The notes beneath the pieces were generated by a model. It was not told where the DNA came from, ran no database searches, and saw nothing but the letters and a program-made list of their open reading frames with translations. Source: Synanceia verrucosa (lineage: Eukaryota; Chordata; Actinopteri; Perciformes; Synanceiidae). Taken from it: a stretch of DNA of 64,000 nucleotides. Numbering within the stretch: the first letter of the stretch is position 1; each line of letters opens with the position of its first letter. The translations under genes and the position numbers were made by a program. Positions 54,413 to 64,000 of the stretch are shown one piece after another. The stretch is taken from assembly GCA_029721515.1 (NCBI GenBank), contig CM056567.1:23408731-23472730 (forward strand), in the 5' to 3' direction.

Positions 54413-54506
54413 AAATTCACAAGAGAAGCCCCTAAAGGAGACCTGGATGTGTTGATCCAGCCTTTACTAGAGCACTGCAGCTCAGAAAAGATGAACACCT
54501 GGCTGG
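54413..54506 (+). CDS. gabbr1: gabbr1 exon, extracellular loop 2
   Basis: A 94-bp exon from acceptor TGTAAGCAG to donor GTGAGT, phase 0 in and phase 1 out. It encodes KFTREAPKGDLDVLIQPLLE, HCSSEKMNTWLG. The cysteine of EHCSS is the loop-2 partner of the TM3 cysteine. Its acceptor depends on a TG repeat instead of a pyrimidine tract. Confidence 0.96.
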
Positions 54507-54651
54507 GTGAGTGGAAATCACAAAATCACTGGCATTGTCTTTTAAAAAGTAAAACTTTGCAACAAGAAGTACTTCTTAGTTAGAACTCACTCCACAGCCT
54601 CTTAAATGCTCCATCATTCCTCACAGCTGCCATCCTGTCTCCTCCCTGCAG

Positions 54652-54779
54652 GTGTTGTGTATGGCTATAAAGGTTTACTGCTGCTACTTGGCATCTTCTT
54701 GGCCTATGAGACCAAGTCCATCTCCACAGAGAAGATTAATGACCACCGAGCTGTGGGCATGGCCATCTATAATGTTGCT
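54652..54779 (+). CDS. gabbr1: gabbr1 exon, TM5
   Basis: A 128-bp exon from acceptor CTCCCTGCAG to donor GTGAGT. It completes the split glycine and ends on a whole codon. It encodes VVYGYKGLLLLLGIFLAYET (TM5), KSISTEKINDHRAVGMAIYN and VA, with the GABBR1-specific intracellular loop 3 (KINDHRAVGMA). The next expected exon (TM6) is not in the window. Confidence 0.96.
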
Positions 54780-55415
54780 GTGAGTTCACTGTGTGTATGT
54801 GTGTTTGCCAAAGCCTATGACTTAAGCCAAGTCCTTAGCAATGCACTGAATTTGAAAACACCTCACTGGTTGACCTTCCACACTTGCATTTAAAAAAAAA
54901 ACAAAAAAAGCAAAACACTGGACAGTTCTCTCAATTAATTAGCACAATTGCATGTTTCCTGCTGTGGCCCTGGGTGCTGGACTAGAATTGCGAGATTTAC
55001 CTCGATACCTGAACTCCTCATTAGTGAGCGGTGACTGGAACAGTCTGGCTGCACTTAAGTCCCTGTCACACTCAACTGTGTGAAACAGTTGACCCGGTCC
55101 CAGAGCCCAATCAGTCCAGACCAGAGTGCCCAGAGGGCAGAGGTTGTTTTTTTTTCAAACAAATCAAATAAGTACAGAAACAATCTTTAATAGATGGCAC
55201 ATAAGTAAACTGGCCCGATGGCCGTCATTCTCGGGAAATTCCAGTGATTTGGGAATTCAACACAATTGTGTTTCTAAGCAGCTTGTATAGTGATCTGGCA
55301 CAGCTTTTTTATCAATCATAGCAGAGCATTGGTAAAATCTAGAGGTCCGCGAGCTGCTCAGCATCCATGGAGAAGCAGAGGGAGGGAAAAAAAAGGCAGT
55401 GTGAGAGCGCCCTAA
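54780..55415. other. gabbr1 intron, no gene seen
   Basis: Intronic DNA with A and T runs. No exon with GABBR1 TM6 similarity. Confidence 0.5.
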
Positions 55416-55925
55416 AGCCTGGTTTATGCTTCTGCTACGGAGTAGACCCGACGCCGTCGTTGAGCATTCGAAGCTCTGCGTCGAGGGAATATGTTGCGCT
55501 GCAATTCACCACCAAGCTGCTAGGGGGTGTGTCTGTGTCTTTGTGTGGCTTCTGGGGGCTCATATCGGATTCCTTGGTTTTCTTCCGACAGTAAACAATG
55601 ACAGCGAGATGAAGCAGGTGTTTCTGGAGATGGAGCTCATAAAATTGAAAAAGAAATGCTGTTACCACAAATGTTGAAGCACAGAAGACGTTTGTGGAGA
55701 TGGTCTGTGCGACCATTCCGTACCGCTCGTGCCGCTCCACAAATAGTGGTGTTGTTGAGCTGTTGACCGGAAAAGCAACCCCTGGAAATTACGTTCTGAG
55801 CGGACCAATCACAGTCCTTGCTGTTCATTTCTCAACACGTGGACGCGTCAGGCTACAGCGTTGGGTCCGCGCAGGGGTCCGCGGCGACGCTGGAGCTACG
55901 CCGACACAGAAGCTTAAACCAGGCT
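55416..55925. mobile_element. Harbinger-type MITE with TAA duplication
   Basis: A 510-bp element with inverted ends AGCCTGGTTTATGCTTCTG (left) and AGCCTGGTTTAAGCTTCTG (right, inverted). TAA at 55413-55415 and 55926-55928 is a 3-bp duplication of the TWA type used by PIF/Harbinger. GC-richer than its surroundings. No transposase is encoded. Confidence 0.78.
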
Positions 55926-56807
55926 TAATGCCGAACCAAGGCTGGTTGACCCAGATTAGAAAATCCCACGTCAAAATTGTAAAGTCCTATAAAACAGGGC
56001 TCCCCTGAAAGCCACTGTGTAATTCGAACCCTTCTTATAAAATTTAGTTTATTCTAATTTACAGTTTCAATGCATATTAAGTGATTTAGCCTATTAGGGT
56101 GGATCCTAATTGGGGGGTGCTGTTACCCTCCTGGCATTAACTTTCGGATGTGAGGAAACCAGAATTGTGGAGAGCCAGACAGCTTTGCAGATTAAAGGAC
56201 CTTTATTCAGTTTCAGTCGCTCATTTAAGTGTGTAGTTCTATAAAGTTGCAGCGGCTGATGTATCCTGACCTTTGCTTTTACCATCACACCTCTACTCTT
56301 GAGTCCGTGTGTGTGTGTGTGTGTGTGTATGTGTGGTTGTAGCTGTAGGCAGCCACACTAATGTGTTTGGTAGGAGTGTGTCTCTTTGCAGGCTGTGTTA
56401 TTCTGCAGACTTGGTCTTTCACTTCCAATCCTTCAGCAGTGTAGCTTCTCTCAGCCGACACAGCTTTGAGAAATCTCTGAGAAAAACACTCCTTGGTGGT
56501 GAGGCTTACCTCCAGCCCAATTTGTGGGCTAATGAGAGCCAGTGGGCTCTGCATTCTAGGAAGTGTGTGGTAAATGATAACATCACACGATGTGTGAGGC
56601 TCTGCACAGAGAACACAGAGACCTGAACCTGAAATATAAAGTCAGAATTCATCCCTGTCAGACACTGTTCCATATACATACACATTCATGTTTGTAAATG
56701 GGGATGCAATGAATGTTCTCTTAATCATTTACATATAGAAGAATTATGTTGCTATTATGAACTGTTGTTGCTTAATCTTGTGTGATGTCATTTGTGCCTC
56801 TAAAAAG
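55926..56807. other. no gene seen
   Basis: Intronic DNA with a GT run at 56307-56330. Confidence 0.4.
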
Positions 56808-56985
56808 CTGGGTGCAGATCATGCAGGGCAAGACAACTGGAAGGTTGGTGGTTCAATTCCCACCTCCATCGAGTGTACATTGGTGGATGAATGTGTGAGT
56901 GGGAATAGGTGAATGTGATGTGTAATGTAAAAGGTTTAGAGTGGCGTTGTACAGGTGCATTTCACTTTATAAATTTACAATAGTT
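56808..56985 (+). mobile_element. tRNA-type SINE (second family)
   Basis: A B-box-like GGTTCAATTCC (56850-56860) follows GGAAGGTTGGT. The tail has GAATGTGTGAGTGGGAATAG and GTAAAAGGTTTAGAGTGG, a common fish SINE layout. No target duplication was seen. Confidence 0.6.
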
Positions 56986-57250
56986 ATGATGTGTAGATCT
57001 ATTCCACCACATTAATGATAAATATCTTTTACACCAAAAAAGCATGAATACGCCACTGCCGACGGGAGGAAACAGATAAACGTTAATCTGATTATTTTTG
57101 GCCTTGTCGGCTCCTGGAAGTTGGAAAAAAAAGTTGGAAAAATCCTATGAATTATTTGAAATCTGATATTTTTTCATAAAAAATTGCATTGTCCAAATAA
57201 ACTTGTCCGTGCTCGTGGACAAACAATGTAATGAAGACAACATTTTGAAA

Positions 57251-58213
57251 TCATTCATCATCAACCTCTTATCCTCACATAGGGTCATGGGGGCTGGAGC
57301 CTATCCCAGCTGTCTTAAGGCCAATTTATAGTACTCCGTAAAGTGCCATACGTAGAGACGGAGAGCTCTCTGCGTCGCCGGAGAGCCTGACGGAGAGCCT
57401 CTCCATCGTCTCCGGATGCAGGAATTTTTTTTTAACTGTCCGTCTATCCGTCAAGGGAAGACGGAGACAGCAAGGGCTGTGATTGGTCCTCTAGTTACAC
57501 CCCTGCTGTGAAATGCAGCCCCTCTCCCTACACAGAAACAGACAGACAGGTCCTCCTCTGCAGCAGCGCAGACAGGACAGGAACTAAAGTATTGATTATC
57601 GATTATCCTTGTGAAAGGCAAATCAAACACATTCAACCTGCTCAAAAAATCTATTTAATTCAGTTAATAATTATGGCTGGGGGTATTTCCACAGAACATA
57701 CCGAAAGTTGTTGGTTTGCGTTCGCTATTATCCGATTTTGTGTTGAGAAGAAAGAGGAAGAGGAGTTTTAAAGACTGAAAGCAATCAAAGTTGTTCTCTT
57801 CTATCGCCCTCACAAATAATTAAATCATAAAATAGTATTTTCTTCTGCTTTTATCTGCGATATTAAGGCAAATTGCTTCACTTTCCTAGGGGGTGCATTT
57901 CAGCGCAGGGCTGCACAACACGCATCACGACGGAGAAGTGCGAGGGCTCGAGGGGTCTCCGTAGCTACGGCGTCGGATAACGTATTACGTAGTCGGAGAA
58001 GTATATTCCAGCCTTTAGGGTGAAAGGCAGGGTACACCCTGGACAAGTCTCCAGTTCATCACAGGACACATAGAGACAGACAACCACTCACATTCACATC
58101 TACGGTCAGTTTAAATTAACCAATTAACCTAATCCCCATGCATGTTTTTGGATGGTGGGAGGAGGCCGGAGTACCAGAGAGAACCCACACAGACACAGCG
58201 AGAACATGCAAAC
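57251..58213 (-). mobile_element. tRNA-derived SINE split by a MITE
   Basis: Parts 57251-57317 and 58018-58213 are the SINE family of 48772, separated by a 697-bp insertion. The tRNA-like head beyond 58213 is missing. Confidence 0.78.
57318..58014. mobile_element. Harbinger-type MITE inside the SINE, TTA duplication
   Basis: Ends AGGCCAATTTATAGTACTCC and, inverted, AGGCTGGAATATACTTCTCC are imperfect inverted repeats. TTA is present on both sides (57315-57317, 58015-58017) and once in the uninterrupted SINE at 48772. Noncoding, with CTACG/CGTCGGA-type subterminal motifs. Confidence 0.78.
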
Positions 58214-61200
58214 CACAACAATATATTTATTATAAGCACAAACAGCAGATAACACTGTATGTTTGATTCACTGTGAGCTTAAGAACAGGTTTCTGTAAGG
58301 TTTGAGTGAATAACTTTGACAGTCTCCCCTCTAGTGCTCTTTAAAGAAAAATCTCTGCTTTCTGCGTTTATTCGCTCTGTCACACTGCCAGATAAAGCAG
58401 TCAGTTGTGCAGCTCTTTAATTCATTGAGTGCCAACCATTTCACAAAACAGAAAGTGTCAGCGTTTTTGGCCATTTCAAGTCATTTTAATAGAGATGTTC
58501 CGATACCATTTTTTCCTCCCCGATACAGATTCCCATACTTATGCTGTAGGTATCGGCCGATAGGGAGTACCAATACCAGTATGTTATAATTTTTTTTTTT
58601 TTTTTTTAAATCATACCATGCCTGCATGACTGTGATATGATTATCACTGTGGTGAGGCCTGGCTCAGATTAAAACCTTTGAAGCTGAAGCCATTTATTTT
58701 TTTTTAATTTATTTTTAAATAGAACTGTATAAATGACACGATGGTGCAACAGCAACTTAAATAAATCTAGGAACAATTATGAAAAAAATTAACGTGCAGC
58801 CACAATATTTTAATAGTTTTACTACTTAGCTCAGTTCTTCTTCGCCCCTCTAAAACGGCAGGCTGCACAGGGCACAGGAAGTGTTTGCTCAGGGCACCAA
58901 ATAGGCTAGGACCACCCCTGCAGCTAGCTACCGCCTTAATTTAATTTACATAATTTATTTCTTTACATTGTGTGCTGCTGTCTGTCACTTTGTATTTTTT
59001 ATTATATTTTGGGACAAACCTAAATAGAATCTGCTCTAAACTAGAGTCAAATTCCTCATATGTGAAATACCTGGCCAATAAAGCTGATCCTGAATCTGAT
59101 TCTTCCTATTTCATATTTGATCAATAGCAGTTACGCCCTCCGTTCCCTTTCTGAACAGGTGAGCCACCTGTTTAATGGCCGATTACCAGCTCAAATTTCA
59201 GTTCACACATATGAACATGAACTAGTTCAACTAATCAAATAAACTAGTTCATGTTCATAGTTCATGTTCATGTGTGTAAAAAATGAACTACGTTCACAGT
59301 CATAACTAATTCACATTGTTACATTTTTTTTTTTAACTATGTCGACACTATGTTATTCAATATAATCTCTTCTTAACCATTCCTCACCAGCTGTAAAGCA
59401 CTGCCACTCCTAAACCAATCAAATTATTGTATCAATAAAGACGTCACCGGCGTCTGCCATGACAGCAGGCTTCACCACAGCAACAGGCTAAGCCACGGTA
59501 CTGTCTGTGCTCCACCGCAGCATGTAGGCTGCTCTCCTCTCCCGATGGAAAAAATTATGTTGACCGCATAGCACAGCAGGTGATAGATGGCACAGGTGCC
59601 GCTATTCAGCCTCATCACAATGCAGCCTGGACATGAAGAACAAACAAGTATGTACAATAAAACTGACATGAGGATGTATATGCTATATATAGATGGAATA
59701 ATTTGGTGAAGGTATGAAGGAGAACACACCCACTACCACACATCCTGCCTCCTGAACCAAAACAGGAGAGGATGAAAGAAAAAGGTCTTGTTGATGAGTC
59801 CAGCTGCAGTGGGGAAGAACTGTTCTTATGGTGTGAGGTTCTGTGTCTCCTGCCAGAAGGGAGGGACTGAAACAGGTGGCAAGTTTGTCTTTGATGTCCT
59901 CCCAGCAACTGTACATCTAGGGACTGATTCCTGGCAGCAGGTGCTTTATGTGCTTATGTGGTGGAGTGGTGGAAAAAGGGGGGGGGGGACGATCCAGAAA
60001 GAGAGCATTCTAATTCACGTATTGCCAACAACGCCACCCCAGGAATTGCACCTGGAGAATAATGTTAACCCCTTTTTGGTAAAGTGGTCAAGACACACAG
60101 ATTCGGCTTACTAGTGAACACTGGAGAGTGGGTCCAACATACAAATTCAATTTAATTTATTAAACAATGTCTTATTCTTTTAAAAACAGTTTTCAAGAAA
60201 ATCCACACACACACACCGCACACACACCAGGGTCTTAAATCAGAATTAAACTTCTTAAACAAAAAAAAACACAAATGCAAACAAAAGAAAACAACCCACA
60301 GCAAATAAACAAAAATAATAAATAATACTGGCTTTACCAAACGGATAAAGCCATAAAGCATGCCAAACTGCAAACAAAAACAAGTAACTAACTACAATTA
60401 ATTAAACCAACGATCAAACCAAACATATAGGGAAACAATAACAATAATAATAACCAAAATAATATCAAAAATAATAAACCCCAATGTACACACAACCCAA
60501 CATTGGCTTAAGCACAAACAAACATTACAAATAAAATTCAGGTCATAAATAGTTACGCTTTGAAAACAGGTATACTTAGCTCCACCCAGGGTAAGGACAG
60601 CAGCAACGTAAACCAGCAACGGCATGGTGGGAGACAGGAGTAGATGTATATAAGGAAGCCTTTACAACAGCTAGGCAAAACAGCAGCCGGCCAACAGCAG
60701 TGCAGGATGAAGGGAGATTAGTGTGCAAAAGCAGACTGCACACACGTTAACCCTGCCACGGAAAAACACGTGTTAGAGGCTAGACAACATCTATGCTGAT
60801 ACAGGGCATCGTCACTTCCACATACCACATACATGTTGAATGAAATTCAGGGAAGTGAGGAGGAGAAGCACTCCGCAGCCCAACGGCATGGTTACCAGCA
60901 GGGCAGAGATTAGCTGCGGCGTACCCCTGTTGCAGCACACATAACGAGGGAGAAACACTGAAAGTCTGCTACAGTGCCTTAACGAAAGCCCACAGCAAAG
61001 CCGAGCTGAGGAGGGGTATGAGCTCCCATGAAGGCAGTAAAACCCTACTGTACATCTGTAGGGTCTCTATACCAACATTCATTATTTCAATCACAGATGC
61101 ATTTTTCTGACTAAAACAAACAGATTTCCAAAAGAACTAGTAACGCTACGTTTATTTGTTGTGGAAACATTTCTCAACGCCTACCCTAGTTGGGTTTTTT

Positions 61201-61772
61201 TTTCTTTTATCAGCGGTAGAGTAGAGGCCAGTTTCACCAAAAAGCCACTTTTTGTCTCAGAATCCATCCGTTTTGCTCTCGATCTCGATCGTCTCCTCCA
61301 TAGTAGGTAGGACTTGAGGAAGCCGGGCATCTACCGAGGCTCTGGGGTGCTGGAGAAGGCGGGCTATCCCATGACATGTGCGCAGAGCAGCCCAGAGTAT
61401 GGGCACAGTCTGTTACACCAAGCTGCACGTCGGTTACGTTTTTTTTCACACCCCTCCCCCAGATCGGTGTGAAGCAGTCATCAGCTTGGCGAGCCTTTGT
61501 TCTTAAGTGTGAACACCTCATAGACGCCGGTCAGAAGCTCACCGACGTCTAGCCTGCTAAATATCCAGTCGAGTTGGACATCAATAACCACAACTTTTCT
61601 CTTTTTGTTCTTTCACTATATGTTGGATCACAAACATCCAGGAGGGCTGCGTTCTGCTCCATGTCCATGTTTACAATGAAAAGCTTGCTGTTGACTGAGC
61701 TTCAGTCAGCCTCCTCTCACTAATTCCTGGTTAATAAATGAGTCGCTCCTTGTTTTCTAGTGAGCAAATGAT
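58214..61772. other. unassigned AT-rich DNA, no gene seen
   Basis: Contains a fragment of the GTGCC-ended family (about 58420-58490), a MITE-like GATGTTCCGATACC ... GGTATCGGCCGATAGGGAG segment (58495-58590), a GTTCA-repeat stretch (59215-59300), and another piece of the GTGCC-ended family near 61190-61300. The rest, including A-rich 60120-60560, is unassigned. The missing 3' exons of gabbr1 were not found here. Confidence 0.45.
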
Positions 61773-64000
61773 CAGTGCCAAGATGGCAGTGCGTGCAGAT
61801 GCAGCGGCTCTCGGCTCGCTTTTTATGTTTGTATTTGTGGTTTTTTTAGTGTGTTCACCCGCATTTCTGAGACCCCTGAAGCCCTAATACAGTATGGAAA
61901 GGCTGAACTGTGGGAATTGGGGAAAAACGGACTGTTTACACCGCCAAAACTGGATTTTATTCCACCTGAACTGTTACGGACCTCAGAAGCCCCCACCATC
62001 CCCCCTCTGTGGCCTAGGAGATGGAGGAGACAGCATAAACAAAAGTGGGGTAAGCGTAGCGGTCTGTGTGCTAAGCTAAGAGCTAACCCACACAGACCGG
62101 CTCTGCCCAGTCTCCTCGCCAACGCCAGGTCACTCGTCAACAAACTGGAAGAAATTCGACTGAGGATCGTCTCACACAAGACGGACAGCTGCGTAGCTAT
62201 CTTCACCGAGACCTGGCTGGACAACAACATCTCCGACACAGCGGTGGAGCTAGCGGGGCGCTCTCTGTTCCGGGCCTCCCCAAAGGGGGAGGTTTGGCTC
62301 TGTACAGTCACAACTCGTGGTGTACAGCAACGAATATTATCGGAAGCTTCTGCTTCCCCGATCTGGAATACCTGGCAGTGAAGTGCAGACCGTTTAAACT
62401 GGTGAGAGAACTCAGCTCTGTCATGATCATAGTGGCCTACATACCACCGCAAGCTAATGCTAAGTTGGCGCTGGAGGAGCTCTACTGCCTGATCAGCGGC
62501 CAGATGAACGCTAATCCAGAGGCGGCTGTGATCGTGGCTGGGGACTTTAACCATGTGGAACCGAAAGCTGTCCTCCCCAAATTCCACAAATTCATCAACT
62601 TTCCCACCAGAGACTGTAATATACTGGACCAGGTGTACTGCAACATACCAGGAGCATACAAGGCTGCAGCAGCTCCTCACCTGGGTATGGCAGACCATAT
62701 CTCTGTGCAACTAATCCCTGTCTACAGACCTCTGATCTGCAGGACCAAACCCACCACCAGAACCATCCAGGTTTGACTGAGGAGGCTTCCTCAGCCCTAC
62801 AGGACTGTTTTGAGCACACAGTCTGGGAAGTGTTCAAAAAGGACTCTTCTTGAGGCTAACACGTCATCTGTGCTGTCCTATGTTCATTTCTGCACTGATG
62901 CTGTCTTACCCACAAAGACAATCACGGTTTTTCCTAACCAGAAGCCATGGATGGATGGCACAGTGTGGCCCCTGCTTAAAGCCTGGGATGTAGCCTACAT
63001 AGCAGGAGACAAACTGGCTTATAGCAGGGCCCGAAAAGAACTGAAAAAGGGCATCCAGATGGCGAAACAGAGGCACAAGCAACGCATTGAGGAGCACTTC
63101 AACACCAACAACACCCGCAACATGTGGAAAGGCATCAGGACCATCACTGACTACAAGCGCAGTGACCAGCAGGTCAGCCATGACCCCACGCTACCTGACA
63201 CCTTAAACAGTTTCTTTGCACGCTTCGACTCTCCAAGCAACAGAAGGACTGTAAATGTCCCTCAGCCAGAGGTGCAGCACCAGCCTCTCACCCTGCAGCT
63301 GCACCAGGTGACCTCCAGCCTGAGGAGGATCAACACCAACAAGGCTGCAGGTCCAGACAAGGTGTCAGGTCGGACCCTGAAAGCATGTGCGGACCAACTG
63401 GCCGAAGTCTTTCTGGACATTTTCAACCTGTCCCTGCAGCTCTCCATGGTCCCTGTCTGCCTGAAGTCCTCCATCATTGTGCCTGTGCCCATAAAATCAA
63501 CCATCACATGCCTCAATGATTACCGTCCTGTCGCTCTCACCCCTGTCATCATGAAGTGCTTTGAGCGGATCCTCCTGAAGCACATCAAGGACGCCATCCC
63601 TGCTGGCCTGGACAGCCTGCAGTTCGCCTACAGGGAGAATCGTTCTACGGAAGATGCTGTTTCACTGGCACTTCACACCGCCTGACTCACCTGCAGCATC
63701 CCAACACCTACGTCAGGATGTTGTTTGTGGACTTTGGCCCTGAAGCTCCACAACCTGGGTTTGTCAACATCACTCTGCTCCTGGATCAGTGATTTCTTCA
63801 CCAACAGGCCCCAGGTGGTGAGGATTGGGAAGTCCACATCTGCCTCACTGATCCTCAACACCGGAACACCGCAGGGTTGTGTGCTCAGCCCTGCCCTCTT
63901 CACCCTCTTCACCCAGGACTGCTCTGCCGTCCACTCCACAAACATGGTTTGCAGACGACACCACCGTGGTGGGTCTCATATCCAACAACAATGAGACCCA
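61773..64000 (+). mobile_element. LINE (CR1/L2/Rex1 group), cut by window edge
   Basis: Begins near CAGTGCCAAGATGGCAGTGC and runs off the window within RT. Several small indels and deletions break the coding region. The 3' end and any target duplication lie outside. Confidence 0.75.
61851..63994 (+). pseudogene. LINE endonuclease-RT relic
   Basis: Endonuclease: SLLANARSLVNKLEEIRL, FTETWLDNN (61850-62380). After a frameshift come VMIIVAYIPPQANAK, VIVAGDFNH and DHISVQL (to 62776). RT in the frame from 62810: AAGPDKVSGRTLKACADQL, LNDYRPVALTPVIMKCFERI, LDSLQFAYRENRSTEDAV, then a stop at 63685. An internal deletion follows VDF near 63735. GTPQGCVLSPALFTLFT is at 63865, and the catalytic FADDTTVVGL is present but one frame off at 63949. 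The copy is inactive. Confidence 0.8.

Larger units (their letters stand above)
1..64000 (+). other. gabbr1: gabbr1 locus, interior part (gene body)
   Basis: Seven recognisable exons of GABA-B receptor subunit 1, a class C G-protein-coupled receptor for GABA, lie in order on the + strand at 634-711, 46237-46387, 50918-51050, 52628-52744, 53773-53880, 54413-54506 and 54652-54779. Phases join correctly: 1, 2, 0, 0, 0, 1. Introns inside the window are about 45.5, 4.5, 1.6, 1.0, 0.5 and 0.15 kb. The encoded protein runs from the linker before TM1 to the region after TM5. The Venus-flytrap domain must lie to the left. TM6, TM7 and the coiled coil must lie to the right, because no exon for them was found between 54780 and 64000. 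The large first intron holds most of the mobile elements listed here. GABBR2 was excluded on motif grounds. Confidence 0.9.

Noticed and set aside
54296..54583. Open frame of alternating Cys and Val at the start
   Set aside because: It is a translation of the TG microsatellite joined to a real gabbr1 exon.
634..54779. The receptor could be GABBR2
   Set aside because: The motifs QTVVTEEFRYLSQK, HTVFTKKEEKK, EPWKLYATVG and EKINDHRAVGMAIYNVA are those of GABBR1. GABBR2 has clearly different sequence at each.
59472..60625. Several 60-110 codon frames
   Set aside because: Overlapping on both strands, biased composition (A-rich DNA), no domain and no splice context.

Overview
The window is vertebrate nuclear DNA, most likely from a ray-finned (probably percomorph) fish. 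The only host gene I can recognise is the interior of gabbr1, which encodes GABA-B receptor subunit 1, on the + strand. Six seven-transmembrane-region exons lie at 46.2-54.8 kb. One exon from just before TM1 lies alone at 634-711. All have GT/AG borders and compatible phases. The gene enters from the left. The exons for TM6, TM7 and the C-terminal coiled coil were not found by 64,000, so it should continue to the right. Everything else is intron, filled with nested transposable elements typical of teleosts.

Layout. 0.6 kb: gabbr1 exon. 1.3-5.3 kb: small DNA-transposon remnants, a tRNA-type SINE and a fold-back MITE. 5.28-10.53 kb (-): complete L2-clade LINE with a 16-bp target duplication. 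10.6-14.3 kb: pieces of an L1-type 3' UTR around unassigned DNA. 14.5-17.0 kb: Harbinger transposase interrupted by a decayed Ty3/Gypsy element. 18.6-19.0 kb: hAT tail. 21.5-25.6 kb: an L2 fragment (+) split by a 5'-truncated L1-type element (-). 27.46-33.94 kb (-): complete-ended L1-type LINE with a 15-bp target duplication but no reverse-transcriptase core. 34.2-43.9 kb: a Harbinger copy (-) split by an 8.8-kb endogenous retrovirus (-). 46.2-54.8 kb: gabbr1 exons with a Tc1 element, SINEs and MITEs between them. 55.4-58.2 kb: Harbinger-type MITEs, one inside a SINE. 61.8-64.0 kb: a degraded LINE (+) running off the edge.

The most unusual object is the retrovirus. It has two LTRs about 1% different, a perfect 5-bp duplication (CCTTT), gag, protease, RT, RNase H, integrase, a dUTPase placed after the integrase core, and env. 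Its RT and integrase motifs and the dUTPase position resemble the ERV-L group, whose mammalian members lack env. Gag and pro-pol share one frame across a UAG codon. Two small ORFs sharing a repeated motif lie between env and the 3' LTR. The LTRs carry a 52-bp perfect palindrome upstream of the TATA box and a 69-bp tandem repeat carrying the poly(A) signal. Present-day breaks are one frameshift in gag, one amber codon in pol and an env frame with no visible membrane anchor.

No CRISPR array, operon, tRNA gene, rRNA gene or second host gene was found. All identifications come from reading motifs by eye. Family names are inferences, and element edges are approximate unless a target duplication is given.
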